From: Rhodanobacteraceae bacterium
GTDB lineage: Bacteria; Pseudomonadota; Gammaproteobacteria; Xanthomonadales; Rhodanobacteraceae
Length of the DNA stretch: 64,000 nt
Direction of reading: 5' to 3'
Assembly (NCBI GenBank): GCA_003142815.1
Contig: PLNP01000042.1
Coordinates: 1 to 64,000, forward strand
The first letter of the stretch is position 1. Each line of letters starts with the position of its first letter. The notes under the pieces were generated by a model. It was not told the origin of the DNA. It was given only the letters and a program-made list of their open reading frames with translations, and searched no databases. This document shows positions 50,848 through 61,689 of this stretch, piece after piece. The position numbers were made by a program, and so were the translations under genes.

Positions 50848-51966
50848 TCACGCCGCGACCGTCTTGCGATGTGCGTGGATCGACATCAGCACACCGAAAC
50901 CGGCCAGCAGCGACACCGCCGAGGTGCCGCCGTAGCTCACCAGCGGCAGCGGCACGCCGACCACCGGCAGCATGCCGGTGATCATGCCGCCATTGACCAT
51001 CACATAGACGAACAGCGCCATGCTGATCGCGCCGGCGAGCAGGCGCGCATAGGTGTCCTTCGCCTGGGTCGCGATCCACAGGCAGCGCGCGACGATGAAC
51101 ACGTACAGCGAGAGCAGCAGCAACACGCCGATCAAGCCCCATTCCTCGGCGAACACCGAGAAGATGAAGTCGGTCGTGTGCTCGGGCAGGAATTCGAGGC
51201 GCGACTGCGTACCGTGGTGCCAGCCCTTGCCCCACAGGCCGCCGGAACCGACCGCGATCTTCGACTGGATGATGTGCCAGCCGTTGCCGAGCGGATCGGC
51301 TTCCGGGTTGAGCAAGGTGAGCACGCGATTCTTCTGGTAGTCGTGCAGGAAATGCCAGCCGACCGGAACCGCGGCCGCGAACGCGCCGGCCAGGAAACCA
51401 ATGCGCCACCAGGCCAGCCCGGACAGGAACACGCCGAACACGCCGCTCGCCGCAATCAGCAGTGCGGTACCGAGATCCGGCTGCTTGGCGATCAGCGCCG
51501 CCGGAATCGCAATCAGCCAACCGACCACGCCGAGCGTCGTCCAGCCCGGCGGCAACGGCCGACCGTTGAGATACCACGCGACCATCATCGGCATGGTCAG
51601 CTTCAGAAGTTCTGACGGCTGGAAACGAACGACGCGCAGGTCGAGCCAGCGATTCGCGCCGCGCCCCTCACCGAGCACGACGACGACAACGAGAAGGATC
51701 ACGCTGCCCGCATACAGCCACGGCGTCCAGTTGCGCAGCGTCAGCGGCGGAATCCGCGCGATCGCGAACATCAGCATGAGTCCGAGGACGAAACGCAACG
51801 CCTGCGAGATCACCTGGCCGCGATCGAGATCGCTGGCGCTGTACAGGGTGGCAAGGCCAACTACCATCAGCAACAAGAGAGCGCCGAACAGCGGTAGATC
51901 GATGCGCGGCCGGCGCCATATCGAACGCAGACGCTGTGCGAAGTTTGCGATCACATCGTCGATCAT
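50848..51966 (-). CDS. rodA: Rod-shape SEDS peptidoglycan glycosyltransferase RodA
   Basis: 372 residues with about ten membrane helices. SEDS signatures: RWLDLRVVRFQPSELLKL (catalytic Asp region), AKQPDLGTALLI, KIAVGSGGLWGKGWHHGTQSRLEFLPEHTTDFIFSVFAEEWG, VVGVPLPLVSYGGTSAVSLLAGFG. It polymerises lipid II for elongation together with PBP2. ATGA overlap with mrdA. Confidence 0.97.
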   Translation of the reverse strand: MIDDVIANFAQRLRSIWRRPRIDLPLFGALLLLMVVGLATLYSASDLDRGQVISQALRFVLGLMLMFAIARIPPLTLRNWTPWLYAGSVILLVVVVVLGEGRGANRWLDLRVVRFQPSELLKLTMPMMVAWYLNGRPLPPGWTTLGVVGWLIAIPAALIAKQPDLGTALLIAASGVFGVFLSGLAWWRIGFLAGAFAAAVPVGWHFLHDYQKNRVLTLLNPEADPLGNGWHIIQSKIAVGSGGLWGKGWHHGTQSRLEFLPEHTTDFIFSVFAEEWGLIGVLLLLSLYVFIVARCLWIATQAKDTYARLLAGAISMALFVYVMVNGGMITGMLPVVGVPLPLVSYGGTSAVSLLAGFGVLMSIHAHRKTVAA

Positions 51967-53873
51967 GGCGACGGCACCGGGGTGTTGGCGGCGGCAGCGG
52001 TGGTGGCAGACCGAGCGCCACTTTGGCGTTCCTGATCGCCGGGCAACCATGCGTCGAGGATCTTGCGCACGATCGGCGCCGCATCGTGCGAACCGCTGCG
52101 CCCCGCTTCGAGCGCGACGATGACCGCAATGCGCGCATCGTCGGCCGGCGTGAACGCCTCGAACATGACCTGGTGGCGTTCGATCGGACTGGCGCTGATG
52201 CTGGTCCATTCCTCGGTTGTGCGCGAATAGCGCTCGGCGGTCCCGGTCTTGCCCGCGATCACGTAGGGGAACCCTTCGTTCAGTCCGCGTGCGGTGCCGC
52301 TCGCAATGACCGCGATCATGCCTTGCTCGATCGGCAGCCAATGGTCCGCGTTGCCGATCACTGTCGGCAGCGCCGGTGCCGGCGGTACCGTTATCGCTTT
52401 CCCGTTGAGGTCGCTCTGCACGGCGCGCAGCAAATGCGGCGTGTGCGGCACGCCACGATCGGCCAAGGTCGCGACCGCATTGGCGAGCTGCATCGGTGTG
52501 ACCACCCAATAACCCTGGCCGATGCCGGCGATCACGGTTTCGCCCGGATACCACGTCTGGTTGAAACGTCCTCGCTTCCATTCGCGCGAGGGCAGCACGC
52601 CGCCGCCCTCGCCGACGAGATCGACGCCGGTGGGCTTGCCGAAACCGAAGCGGCCCATGAAATCGCTGAAGCGGTCGATGCCCATCTCGAAAGCGAGCGA
52701 ATAGAAATACGTGTTCACGGACCTCGCGATCGCCTGGACCAGGTCGACGCGGCCCTGCCCACCGCGCACGTCGTCGCGGTACGCGCGCGACTGGCCGGGA
52801 ATGTGGAACTCGCCGGTCGACAGCACGGTATCCTCCGGCTTGCGCAGCCCGAGTTCCAAACCGCCAAGGCCGACGAACGGCTTCACCGCCGAACCAGGCG
52901 CATAGCCGCCGCGAATGACCCGATTGAGCAACGGCTTGTCGGGCGCCGCGAGCAGCGCCGCGTAATCCGCGCTGGCGATGCCATTCACGAACGGATTCGG
53001 ATCGAAGCTCGGCACGCTGACCATCGCGAGGATCTCGCCATTGCGCGGATCGATCGCGACCGCTGCGCCGGCGCGGCCCTCGAACGCGGCCTCGGCGACC
53101 TGCTGCAGATGCGAGTCGATGGTCAGAGTCAGGTTCTCGCCCGGCTTCGGCGCCACGCGACCAGGGAGGACGCGCAGCGGACGATGGTCGGCATTGACCT
53201 CGACCTGCTCATAGCCGACCTCGCCGTGCAGCCGATCCTCGTAGTAGCGCTCGATGCCGGTCTTGCCGATATGCGAGGTGGCAGCGTAGTCGCCCTTGTC
53301 GAGCCTGGCGAGATCTTCCGTGTCGATGCGTCCGACATAGCCGACGGTGTGCGCGAATTCCGCGCCCAGTGGATACGCGCGGGTCAGATACGGCACCACC
53401 TCGACCCCCGGGAACCGCCAGCGGTTGACCGAAAAACGCGCAATCTCCTCCTCGGAGAGTTTCAATCGCAAAGGCACGCCCTGGTACGAGTGTTTGCCCT
53501 TGCGCAACGCGTCGAAACGCGCGATGTCGTCGTCGCTGATCGGCCCCACCTGAGCGAGCGCGGCGAGCATGCCGTTCATGTCGTGGACCTGCTCGGGCGT
53601 AACCTCGAGCCGGAACGCAGCGAGATTCTCGGCTAACAGCACGCCGTTGCGGTCGTAGATCAGGCCGCGCGCGGGCGCGAGCGGCCGCGTCAACACGCGG
53701 TTCGCTTCCGAGCGCGCGCTGAATTCATCATGTTGCTGCACTTGCAGGACACTGAAGCGCACCGCAAGCGCGATCAGGGAGACAACGATGATCAGGAATC
53801 CCGCCAGAACGCGGCGGCGGAACAGCGCGGCCTCCTGGCGCGCCTCCCTCATCGGTTTGAACAGCCTAGCCAT
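51963..53873 (-). CDS. mrdA: Penicillin-binding protein 2 (elongation transpeptidase)
   Basis: 636 residues. Cytoplasmic tail and anchor (LAGFLIIVVSLIALAVRFSVLQ), pedestal domain, then the transpeptidase domain with SxxK in GSAVKPFVGL (about 324), SxN in RSVNTYFY (about 384) and KTG in AGKTGTAER (about 541). It crosslinks lateral-wall peptidoglycan with RodA as partner. Part of the mreB-mreC-mreD-mrdA-rodA order, on one strand. Confidence 0.97.
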   Translation of the reverse strand: MARLFKPMREARQEAALFRRRVLAGFLIIVVSLIALAVRFSVLQVQQHDEFSARSEANRVLTRPLAPARGLIYDRNGVLLAENLAAFRLEVTPEQVHDMNGMLAALAQVGPISDDDIARFDALRKGKHSYQGVPLRLKLSEEEIARFSVNRWRFPGVEVVPYLTRAYPLGAEFAHTVGYVGRIDTEDLARLDKGDYAATSHIGKTGIERYYEDRLHGEVGYEQVEVNADHRPLRVLPGRVAPKPGENLTLTIDSHLQQVAEAAFEGRAGAAVAIDPRNGEILAMVSVPSFDPNPFVNGIASADYAALLAAPDKPLLNRVIRGGYAPGSAVKPFVGLGGLELGLRKPEDTVLSTGEFHIPGQSRAYRDDVRGGQGRVDLVQAIARSVNTYFYSLAFEMGIDRFSDFMGRFGFGKPTGVDLVGEGGGVLPSREWKRGRFNQTWYPGETVIAGIGQGYWVVTPMQLANAVATLADRGVPHTPHLLRAVQSDLNGKAITVPPAPALPTVIGNADHWLPIEQGMIAVIASGTARGLNEGFPYVIAGKTGTAERYSRTTEEWTSISASPIERHQVMFEAFTPADDARIAVIVALEAGRSGSHDAAPIVRKILDAWLPGDQERQSGARSATTAAAANTPVPSP

Positions 53874-53939
53874 GCGCGGGCCACGGCAGCGGACACGCGT
53901 CGCGCCATTGAAGAACGAAGTGATCCTGCCGCTGCATCA

Positions 53940-54428
53940 CTATTCGCCCGCACGCAAACGCGTGCGCAGATCGTCGAACAGCAGGAACACGAGCGGCCAT
54001 GCGAGCATGCCGGTCAGCGGCGCAATCCAGAACGTCGCGGCCGGCATCGGCTCGCCGGAGAAACCGCGCACCATCAACATCACGATGCGATCGTTGAACA
54101 GCAACGCAAGCACTGCCAGCGCCTGCTGCCAGACCGGAAAGAAACGCAGCCGCGCGCGAAAGCGCAGCACGATGAACGCAATTACGACTAGGCGCAGCGC
54201 CTGCTCGCCAAGCAGTTCGCCACTGAGCACATCAGCGCCGAGACCCAGCAGGAACGCGGAACCGAGACCGACCTTTTCGGGCAACTCGATCGCCCAGTAA
54301 ATCAGCACCAGGCCGACCCAGTACGGCTTCATCGGCAGCAGAAACTGCGGCAATGGCATCAGCTGGAGCAGGAATGCGATCACGAAACTGCCGCCAAACA
54401 GCCAACCTTGGGCGCGCGCGCGATTCAC
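53940..54428 (-). CDS. mreD: Rod-shape-determining protein MreD
   Basis: 162 residues with five to six hydrophobic helices. MreD features: FLLQLMPLPQFLLPMKPYWVGLVLIYWAIELPEKVGLGSAFLLGLGADVLSGELLGEQAL. Inner-membrane elongasome component. Overlaps the mreC stop by 4 bases. Confidence 0.93.
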   Translation of the reverse strand: MNRARAQGWLFGGSFVIAFLLQLMPLPQFLLPMKPYWVGLVLIYWAIELPEKVGLGSAFLLGLGADVLSGELLGEQALRLVVIAFIVLRFRARLRFFPVWQQALAVLALLFNDRIVMLMVRGFSGEPMPAATFWIAPLTGMLAWPLVFLLFDDLRTRLRAGE

Positions 54429-55357
54429 GGCGATACCGTCGCGGTTGCTGGCGCGGGACCCGCGAGATTGGCCGGTGGTCCGATTTCCTCCTGCAACGCA
54501 GGCGGTCCATATGGCTGCGGTTGGTCGCGCAGCAGCAGCACTTCGCCGCTGCGATCGAGCGCAGCGGCAGGTCGCGCGATCGCGACCGCGAACATGCCGC
54601 TCTGGTCGGTGCTGACCGAGCGGATCTCGCCAACTGGAAACCCGGCCGGGAAACGCCCGCCGAGGCCCGAGGTCAACAGCTTGTCGCCAGGTTTGACATC
54701 GGCGCTGATCGGAATGTTCGGCAATTGCAGGCGGTCGATCGCGCCGCTGCCGTACGCGATCGTGCGCAGCCCGGTGCGTTCGACGACGACCGGAATCGCG
54801 TGGGTCGGATCGGTGATCAACATCGCGACCGCGGTATTGGGCAGCACCTCGACGATCTGCCCCATCACACCGTATGCATCGATCACCGGCTGCCCGACGA
54901 CGATGCCCTGGTGGGCGCCGACATCGAGCACGATGCGATGCCGGAACGGGTCGAGATCGACATCGATCAGACGCGCGAACTGCACCGAAAGGCCGAGGTT
55001 CTTCTGCGCGTCGAGGAGATCCTTGAGCCGCGCGTTCTGCGCGACCAGGGTATCGAGCCGGTTCAGGCGCGCTTGCGCGAGCAGCAACTTTTCGCGCAAG
55101 TCGCGATTTTCACTGACGAGGCGATCCTGCGTCGCGACCGCAGTGCGCGTCGCGCGCGCGACATCGGCCGGAAACGCGGCGAGCCGATAGACCGGCTCAA
55201 TCAGCGCGCTGCCGGTGTGGCGAAGCATTTCCAGATAGCTGCCGCGATGATCGAGCACCATCAGCGCGACCGCGAACGCAAGATAGACGATCAGGCGCAG
55301 TGTGCTGACCGTGCCCTCGGCGAACAGCGTGGCGTTGTCGGTGCGCGCGATAGCCAT
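54425..55357 (-). CDS. mreC: Rod-shape-determining protein MreC
   Basis: 310 residues from the ATG at 55357 (GGAGGGGG 8 bases upstream; TTG 55363 also possible). One anchor, coiled coil (about 65-105) and the MreC beta domains: RLIDVDLDPFRHRIVLDVGAHQGIVVGQPVI, GVMGQIVEV, DPTHAIPVVVERTGLRTIAYGSG, VKPGDKLLTSGLGGRFPAGFPVG. It activates PBP2. The C-terminus has a Pro/Ala-rich extension. Confidence 0.94.
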   Translation of the reverse strand: MAIARTDNATLFAEGTVSTLRLIVYLAFAVALMVLDHRGSYLEMLRHTGSALIEPVYRLAAFPADVARATRTAVATQDRLVSENRDLREKLLLAQARLNRLDTLVAQNARLKDLLDAQKNLGLSVQFARLIDVDLDPFRHRIVLDVGAHQGIVVGQPVIDAYGVMGQIVEVLPNTAVAMLITDPTHAIPVVVERTGLRTIAYGSGAIDRLQLPNIPISADVKPGDKLLTSGLGGRFPAGFPVGEIRSVSTDQSGMFAVAIARPAAALDRSGEVLLLRDQPQPYGPPALQEEIGPPANLAGPAPATATVSP

Positions 55358-55365
55358 CTTCAATT

Positions 55366-55408
55366 CCCCCTCCCTCCGGGAGAGGGTGCCCGAAGGGCGG
55401 GTGAGGGT
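55366..55408. repeat. CCCTCCCTCCGGGAGAGGG palindromic repeat
   Basis: A CTCC/GGAG palindrome followed by GTGCCCGAAGGGCGGGTGAGGG, between mreB and mreC, of the same style as those at 20188, 58606 and 62360. The RBS of mreC lies at its edge. Confidence 0.6.
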
Positions 55409-55526
55409 CCGTTCGGAGCGTTACGGTAATGATCGGCGATGATAAAGGTTGTCAACTCACCGCGGCGATCGCGCAAGTCCGAACGCTCACCCCAACTCCT
55501 CTGCGGAGATGAGGGTGACGGCGCAC

Positions 55527-56654
<1,128 letters not shown>

Positions 56655-56894
56655 TTAAGAAACCCTTGTCTGGCGCGGTTTTTTGGCGTGCCGGCATGTC
56701 ATCGATGTGGGAGCGGCGGTAGCCGCGATGCTCTTTGCAAGTGGAACGGGCGAATCCATCGCGCCTGCCGGCGTTCCCACCCCACCAGAGCCGGCTCCTG
56801 CCCCGAGGCAATGGCGGCCCGCGTCGAGTAGACTTTCGAGGTTTAGCGTTGCACCCACTGGCACGACGCTTCCACCGCCCTTCCGGAATCGAAC

Positions 56895-57833
56895 ATGTCC
56901 GCACTGATTTGTGGTTCGCTTGCCTACGACACGATCATGGTCTTTCAGGACCAGTTCAAGAACCACATCCTGCCGGACAAGGTGCACATCCTGAACGTGT
57001 CGTTCCTGGTGCCGAACATGCGCCGCGAATTCGGCGGCTGCGCCGGCAACATCGCGTACAACCTCAAATTGCTCGGCGACGATCCGTTGCCGATGGCGAC
57101 GGTTGGCCAGGATTTCGCGCCGTACCGCGCGCATCTCGTCAAATGCGGCATCCGCCTCGACCAGGTGCGCGAGTTCGCCGACCAGTTCACCCCGCAGTGC
57201 TTCATCACCACCGACCTCGACAACAACCAGATCACCGCGTTCCATCCCGGCGCGATGTCCAGTTCGCATGAAAACCACGTCCGCGACGTGCCCGGCGTGA
57301 CCTTCGGCATCGTCGCGCCGGACGGGCGCGAGGCGATGCTGCAGCATGTCGACGAGTTCGCCGCGCGCGGCGTGCCGTTCATCTTCGATCCGGGTCAGGC
57401 GATGCCGCTGTTCAGCGGCGACGAATTCCGCTCGATGATCGAAAAATCGACTTACGTCATCGTCAACGACTACGAATCGCAGCTGCTGCTGCAGCGCACC
57501 GGCTGGAGCGCGGTCGAGATCGCCCAGCGCGTGACCGCGTACATCGTCACCCAAGGCCCACGCGGCTCCTCGATCCATCTGCCGGGCGGCACGACGGTCG
57601 AGATCCCGCCCGCGCGCGAACGCCAAGTCGTCGATCCGACCGGCTGCGGTGACGCGTATCGCGCCGGCCTGATCTTCGCGCTGATGCGCGGCATGGACTG
57701 GCCAACGGTCGGCCGTGTCGCCTCGCTGATGGGCGCGCTCAAGGTGGAACACCCGGGCACGCAGAACCAGCATTTCGACCGGGCCGGGTTCGCCGCGGAG
57801 TTCAAGGAACAATTCGGCTACGCATTGCCCTGA
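56895..57833 (+). CDS. PfkB-family carbohydrate kinase (adenosine kinase-like)
   Basis: 312 residues. Ribokinase fold: SLAYDTIMVFQDQFKNHIL, RREFGGCAGNIAYNLKLLGDDPLPMATVG (PfkB signature 1) and VVDPTGCGDAYRAGLIFALMRG (signature 2, catalytic Asp). It is similar to proteobacterial proteins annotated adenosine kinase; the substrate is inferred. Divergent from mreB. Confidence 0.9.
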   Translation: MSALICGSLAYDTIMVFQDQFKNHILPDKVHILNVSFLVPNMRREFGGCAGNIAYNLKLLGDDPLPMATVGQDFAPYRAHLVKCGIRLDQVREFADQFTPQCFITTDLDNNQITAFHPGAMSSSHENHVRDVPGVTFGIVAPDGREAMLQHVDEFAARGVPFIFDPGQAMPLFSGDEFRSMIEKSTYVIVNDYESQLLLQRTGWSAVEIAQRVTAYIVTQGPRGSSIHLPGGTTVEIPPARERQVVDPTGCGDAYRAGLIFALMRGMDWPTVGRVASLMGALKVEHPGTQNQHFDRAGFAAEFKEQFGYALP

Positions 57834-57870
57834 GCGCAAACCTCGTCCACCCTCTGCAACGGAGCATCCG

Positions 57871-58320
57871 ATGACACGTCTCTCGTATTCCTGGCGCACC
57901 GCGATCGCGGGCGCAGCCCTGTCGTTGTCGCTCGGCGCCTGCGCCAAGACGTCGGCGACGCCAACCGTCGAACTCAAGGGCCAGACCTTTTCGATCGAGA
58001 TCGCCGACAACGACGCCTCGCGCGAACACGGCCTGATGGACCGCACCCAGATGGACGCCGATCACGGCATGCTGTTCGTGTTCGACGACGACACGCCGCG
58101 CGCGTTCTGGATGAAGAACACCAGGATCCCGCTCGACATGCTGTTCTTCGACGCGGATCGCCATCTGGTCAGCGCGCAGCACAACGTGCCGCCGTGCACC
58201 GCCGATCCCTGCCCCGCGTATTCGAGCGGAGCGCCGGCGCGTTACGTGCTTGAACTCAATGGCGGTCAGGCGGGCAAGCTGGGACTGAGTTCAGGCGATG
58301 AGATGACGATCCATCGCTGA
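57871..58320 (+). CDS. DUF192 lipoprotein
   Basis: 149 residues. Hydrophobic leader and lipobox LSLGAC suggest a lipoprotein. DUF192 core: FSIEIADNDASREHGLMDRTQMDADHGMLFVFDDDTPRAFWMKNTRIPLDMLFFDAD. The family is small, beta-rich and of unknown function. RBS ACGGAG is 6 bases upstream. Its 3' end overlaps the antisense small gene at 58256-58465. Confidence 0.88.
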   Translation: MTRLSYSWRTAIAGAALSLSLGACAKTSATPTVELKGQTFSIEIADNDASREHGLMDRTQMDADHGMLFVFDDDTPRAFWMKNTRIPLDMLFFDADRHLVSAQHNVPPCTADPCPAYSSGAPARYVLELNGGQAGKLGLSSGDEMTIHR

Positions 58321-58465
58321 GTGGCTCGCGTTCGGACCAGACGCCGTCGCGCAGCACCAGCGCGTCGCGCAGGCCACGCGCGCAAGTGAGTCCGTAGCGA
58401 TACGGCACCAGCGAACCGGCCTCTTGATCAATGCTGGCGTCCTCGATCGGCACGAAAATACGCAT
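58256..58465 (-). CDS. Possible small protein (hypothetical)
   Basis: 69 residues, with a good RBS (AGGAG 5 bases before the ATG at 58465). The first 50 residues (RIFVPIEDASIDQEAGSLVPYRYGLTCARGLRDALVLRDGVW) read like a real protein. The last 20 overlap the antisense strand of the DUF192 gene for 65 bases. No family recognised. Confidence 0.5.
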   Translation of the reverse strand: MRIFVPIEDASIDQEAGSLVPYRYGLTCARGLRDALVLRDGVWSEREPLSDGSSSHRLNSVPACPPDRH

Positions 58466-58605
58466 GAGAAACTCCTGATGTTTGACTGCGTCTCGTCAAG
58501 CAACACCGGCCTTGCGACAAATGAGTGACCGAAAGAAGACGATGTGGCGCAGCGTGGGCATCGCCGTGCAGCCGTTGCGAGACGGCGCTGGGGCTCGAAA
58601 ACCCT

Positions 58606-58630
58606 CTCCCCCAAGCTCTGCTTGGGGGAG
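58606..58630. terminator. CTCCCCCAAG stem-loop
   Basis: Perfect 10-base stem CTCCCCCAAG/CTTGGGGGAG with a 5-base loop in the gap between the small gene and rubredoxin. The half-sequence CCCTCTCCCCCAAGGG recurs at 62362. Either a terminator for rubredoxin (minus strand) or a dispersed REP-like hairpin; the rest of the gap is empty. Confidence 0.55.
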
Positions 58631-58711
58631 GGAGCACAAGCGACGGCCTCCAATCCCAACGTGTTGATCGGTCGTGCCTTTATGACGCGGAAACGTGAGG
58701 CATCCTCCGCG

Positions 58712-58903
58712 TCAAACCTCGACCATCTCGAAATCGGACTTGGTCACGCCGCAATCCGGGCACGTCCAAGTTTCCGGCACGTCGTCCCAGCGTGTGCCGG
58801 GCATGATGCCATCATCCGGCCAGCCGTCGGCTTCGCTGTAGAGAAAACCGCAAACGACGCACATGAAGGTTCGGAATGGCGTGGTGGCGGTGGAATCGGA
58901 CAT
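58712..58903 (-). CDS. Rubredoxin
   Basis: 63 residues from the ATG at 58903. Two iron-binding CxxC knuckles, [46 protein letters not shown]. One-electron carrier with a single Fe(Cys)4 centre, partner unknown. Divergent from thiE-hemL, an order I recall from other Xanthomonadales. Confidence 0.95.
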   Translation of the reverse strand: MSDSTATTPFRTFMCVVCGFLYSEADGWPDDGIMPGTRWDDVPETWTCPDCGVTKSDFEMVEV

Positions 58904-58976
58904 GCGCGGAACTTCGACAACCGGTGGGTCTCGTATTCTCTCAGCTTGAGGATTGTCGCGAAAGCGCGTTGACCCC

Positions 58977-59621
58977 ATGAAACATTCCGACGTTTTCCCG
59001 CTGCGCGGGCTGTACGCGATCAGCGACGGTCCCCGCACCGACCTGCTCGAAGCCTGCGCGGCCGCGCTTGATGGCGGCGCGGCGATCCTGCAGTACCGCG
59101 ACAAGACAGCCGATCATGAGCGCCGTACCCACGAGGCGCGCGCGTTGCAGGCTCTGTGTGCGCGCTACCGCGTGCCGCTGATCGTCAACGACGACATCGA
59201 GCTGGCAGCCCGTGTCGGCGCTGTCGGCGTGCATCTGGGCGAGGACGATGACGCAGTCGCGGACGCACGCGCGCGGCTCGGTGCAGGTGCGATCATCGGC
59301 GCGTCCTGCTACGACTCGCTCGAACGCGCGCGTGCGATGGCGGCGGCAGGCGCCGACTATCTCGCGTTCGGCGCGTTTTTCCCGTCACCGACCAAGCCGC
59401 TGACTCGACGCGCAACGCCGCGATTGCTGTGCGACGCCAAGGTGCTCGGCCTGCCGCTGGTGGTGATCGGCGGCATCACCACCGACAATGCGCGCAGCCT
59501 GATCGATGCCGGCGCCGATGCCGTCGCGGTCATCTCGGCGCTGTTCGGCGCGCGTGATGTACGCGCCGCCGCGCGCCGCTTCGCCGATCTTTTCGATACG
59601 CCTTCCGCGAGCCAGCCATGA
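58977..59621 (+). CDS. thiE: Thiamine phosphate synthase
   Basis: 214 residues from the ATG at 58977. TIM-barrel motifs: [105 protein letters not shown]. It couples HMP-PP and thiazole phosphate. No TPP riboswitch was seen in the short upstream region. ATGA overlap with hemL. Confidence 0.96.
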   Translation: MKHSDVFPLRGLYAISDGPRTDLLEACAAALDGGAAILQYRDKTADHERRTHEARALQALCARYRVPLIVNDDIELAARVGAVGVHLGEDDDAVADARARLGAGAIIGASCYDSLERARAMAAAGADYLAFGAFFPSPTKPLTRRATPRLLCDAKVLGLPLVVIGGITTDNARSLIDAGADAVAVISALFGARDVRAAARRFADLFDTPSASQP

Positions 59622-60910
59622 CAACCAACCACGAACTCTTCCAGCGCGGCCTCGCGCGCATCCCCGGCGGCGTGAACTCGCCGGTGCGCGCGTTCAAGTC
59701 GGTCGGCGGCGAGCCGTTCTTCACCGCACGCGCGGACGGCGCGTACCTGTGGGATGTCGAGGGCACGCGCTACATCGACTACGTCGGCTCGTGGGGCCCG
59801 ATGGTGGCCGGCCACAACCATCCACAGGTACGCGCGGCGGTGGAGCGCGCGATCCAGGACGGCCTCTCGTTCGGCACGCCGTGCGCGGCCGAGGTCACGA
59901 TGGCCGAGACGATTGCGCAGCTCGTTCCTTCGGTCGAGGTCGTGCGCATGGTCAACTCGGGCACCGAGGCGACGATGTCGGCAATCCGGCTGGCGCGCGG
60001 ATTCACCGGGCGCTCGCGCATCGTGAAGTTCGAGGGCTGCTACCACGGCCACGCCGACTCTTTCCTGGTCAAGGCCGGCTCCGGCGCGCTGACCTTCGGC
60101 ACGCCGACTTCGCCCGGCGTGCCGAAGGCGCTCGCCGATCTCACGCTCACGTTGCCCTACAACGATCTCGACGCCGCGAGGAAACTCTTTGCCGAAGTCG
60201 GCGATGACATCGCCGCGCTGATCATCGAACCGATCGCCGGCAACATGAATTGCATCCTGCCGCGTGACGGCTATCTCGCGGCCTTGCGCGAACTCTGCAC
60301 GCAGCACGGCGCGCTCTTGATCTTCGACGAGGTGATGACCGGTTTTCGCGTCGCGCTCGGCGGCGCGCAGCAGCTCTACGGCGTGAAACCGGACCTGACC
60401 ACGTTCGGCAAGATCATCGGCGGCGGCATGCCGGTCGGCGCGTACGGCGGCCGCCGCGACATCATGGAAAAAATCGCGCCGGCCGGTCCGGTCTACCAGG
60501 CCGGGACCTTGAGCGGCAATCCGGTCGCGATGGCGGCGGGACTGGCGATGCTCGAACTGATCCAGGCGCCGGCCTTTTATGACGAACTCGATCGGCGCAC
60601 GCGTCTCGTCACCGACACGCTGAGCGCCGCTGCGGCCGAAGCCGGCGTGCCGTTCAGCGTGAACCGTGTCTGCGGCATGTTTGGGCTTTTCTTCACTTCG
60701 CAAAAAGTGGAAACGTATGCACAGGCGACCACCTGCGATGTCGCGACGTTCAACCGCTTCTTCCACGCCATGCGCAAACGCGGCGTCTACCTCGCACCGT
60801 CCGCGTTTGAAGCAGGTTTCGTCTCGATCGCACACACCGAGCAGGTCATCGCCGACACCCTGGTGGCTGCGCGCGCCGCCTTCGCGGAAGCCAGTCAGGG
60901 CTCCAGCTGA
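59618..60910 (+). CDS. hemL: Glutamate-1-semialdehyde 2,1-aminomutase
   Basis: 430 residues. Family features: [51 protein letters not shown], the PLP lysine in [31 protein letters not shown]. It makes 5-aminolevulinate for haem by the C5 pathway. Translationally coupled to thiE, a pairing common in this group. Confidence 0.97.
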   Translation: MTTNHELFQRGLARIPGGVNSPVRAFKSVGGEPFFTARADGAYLWDVEGTRYIDYVGSWGPMVAGHNHPQVRAAVERAIQDGLSFGTPCAAEVTMAETIAQLVPSVEVVRMVNSGTEATMSAIRLARGFTGRSRIVKFEGCYHGHADSFLVKAGSGALTFGTPTSPGVPKALADLTLTLPYNDLDAARKLFAEVGDDIAALIIEPIAGNMNCILPRDGYLAALRELCTQHGALLIFDEVMTGFRVALGGAQQLYGVKPDLTTFGKIIGGGMPVGAYGGRRDIMEKIAPAGPVYQAGTLSGNPVAMAAGLAMLELIQAPAFYDELDRRTRLVTDTLSAAAAEAGVPFSVNRVCGMFGLFFTSQKVETYAQATTCDVATFNRFFHAMRKRGVYLAPSAFEAGFVSIAHTEQVIADTLVAARAAFAEASQGSS

Positions 60911-61020
60911 GACCAAAAATGCAGACAGAGTGACCTTTACACATGGATAGGTTTACTATCTCCCGGGATCCGGCAGCATGGCCGGGCCGTCGTGCGACGG
61001 TCTGTCAGGAATTCCCCCCA

Positions 61021-61679
61021 TGAAATTGACACCTATTGCCTGTGCAATCGCGCTCGGCCTGTCACTCGGAGCGACCACTCCGCTGCTCGCCGCTGATCCA
61101 CCCGCATCCTCGCCAGCGCCTGCGACGGCGGCAGCCGCCCCGGCGGCGCCGAAACTGCACGCCGCGATGCGTGAACTCTGGCAAGGCCATATCCAGCACA
61201 CGCGCGCCTACGCGATCGCGGTCAAGGGCGGCAACACGCAGGCTGCGAAAAAGGCGGCCGATGACGTCGTCAGCAATGCCAAATCCATCGCGAATGCGGT
61301 CGGCAGCTTCTACGGTGCCCCCGCGGGTGAGCAGATGCTGACCTTGCTCGGCGGCCACTGGGGCGGCGTCAAGGCCATGACCGATGCCGAACATGCGGGC
61401 GACACCGCCGGCGTCAACAAGGCGATGAACGACCTCACTACCAATGCAGACGCGATCGCGAAGTTCCTCTCCGGCGCGAATCCGAACCTGCCCGACGATG
61501 CGGTACGCGGGTTGATGATGGCGCATGTCGCCCACCACTCCGCCCAGATCCGCGCAATCATGAGCGGCGACATGCAAGCCGAAGCGACGACCTGGAAGGC
61601 GATGCGCGCACATATGGACGTGCTTGCCGACGCACTCGCGGGGGGCATCGCCAAGCAGTTCCCCGCCAAGGCGACGTGA
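61021..61679 (+). CDS. Exported helical protein of unknown function
   Basis: 219 residues. Signal peptide MKLTPIACAIALGLSLGATTPLLAA, an Ala/Pro spacer (about 27-45), then an all-helical domain with scattered His/Trp (MRELWQGHIQHTRAYAIAVKGG, LTLLGGHWGGVKAM, MMAHVAHHSAQIRAIM). The composition recalls periplasmic four-helix bundles that may bind metals, but no family is recognised. Ends 11 bases before the regulator gene, so the two may form an operon. Confidence 0.75.
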
Positions 61680-61689
61680 AGCTGACGGT

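Noticed and set aside
51936-53636. 566-codon frame opposite mrdA
   Set aside because: Antisense shadow of PBP2, Arg/His-rich and without motifs.
58904-58976. TPP riboswitch before thiE
   Set aside because: Only about 73 bases separate it from rubredoxin and no THI-box sequence is recognisable.
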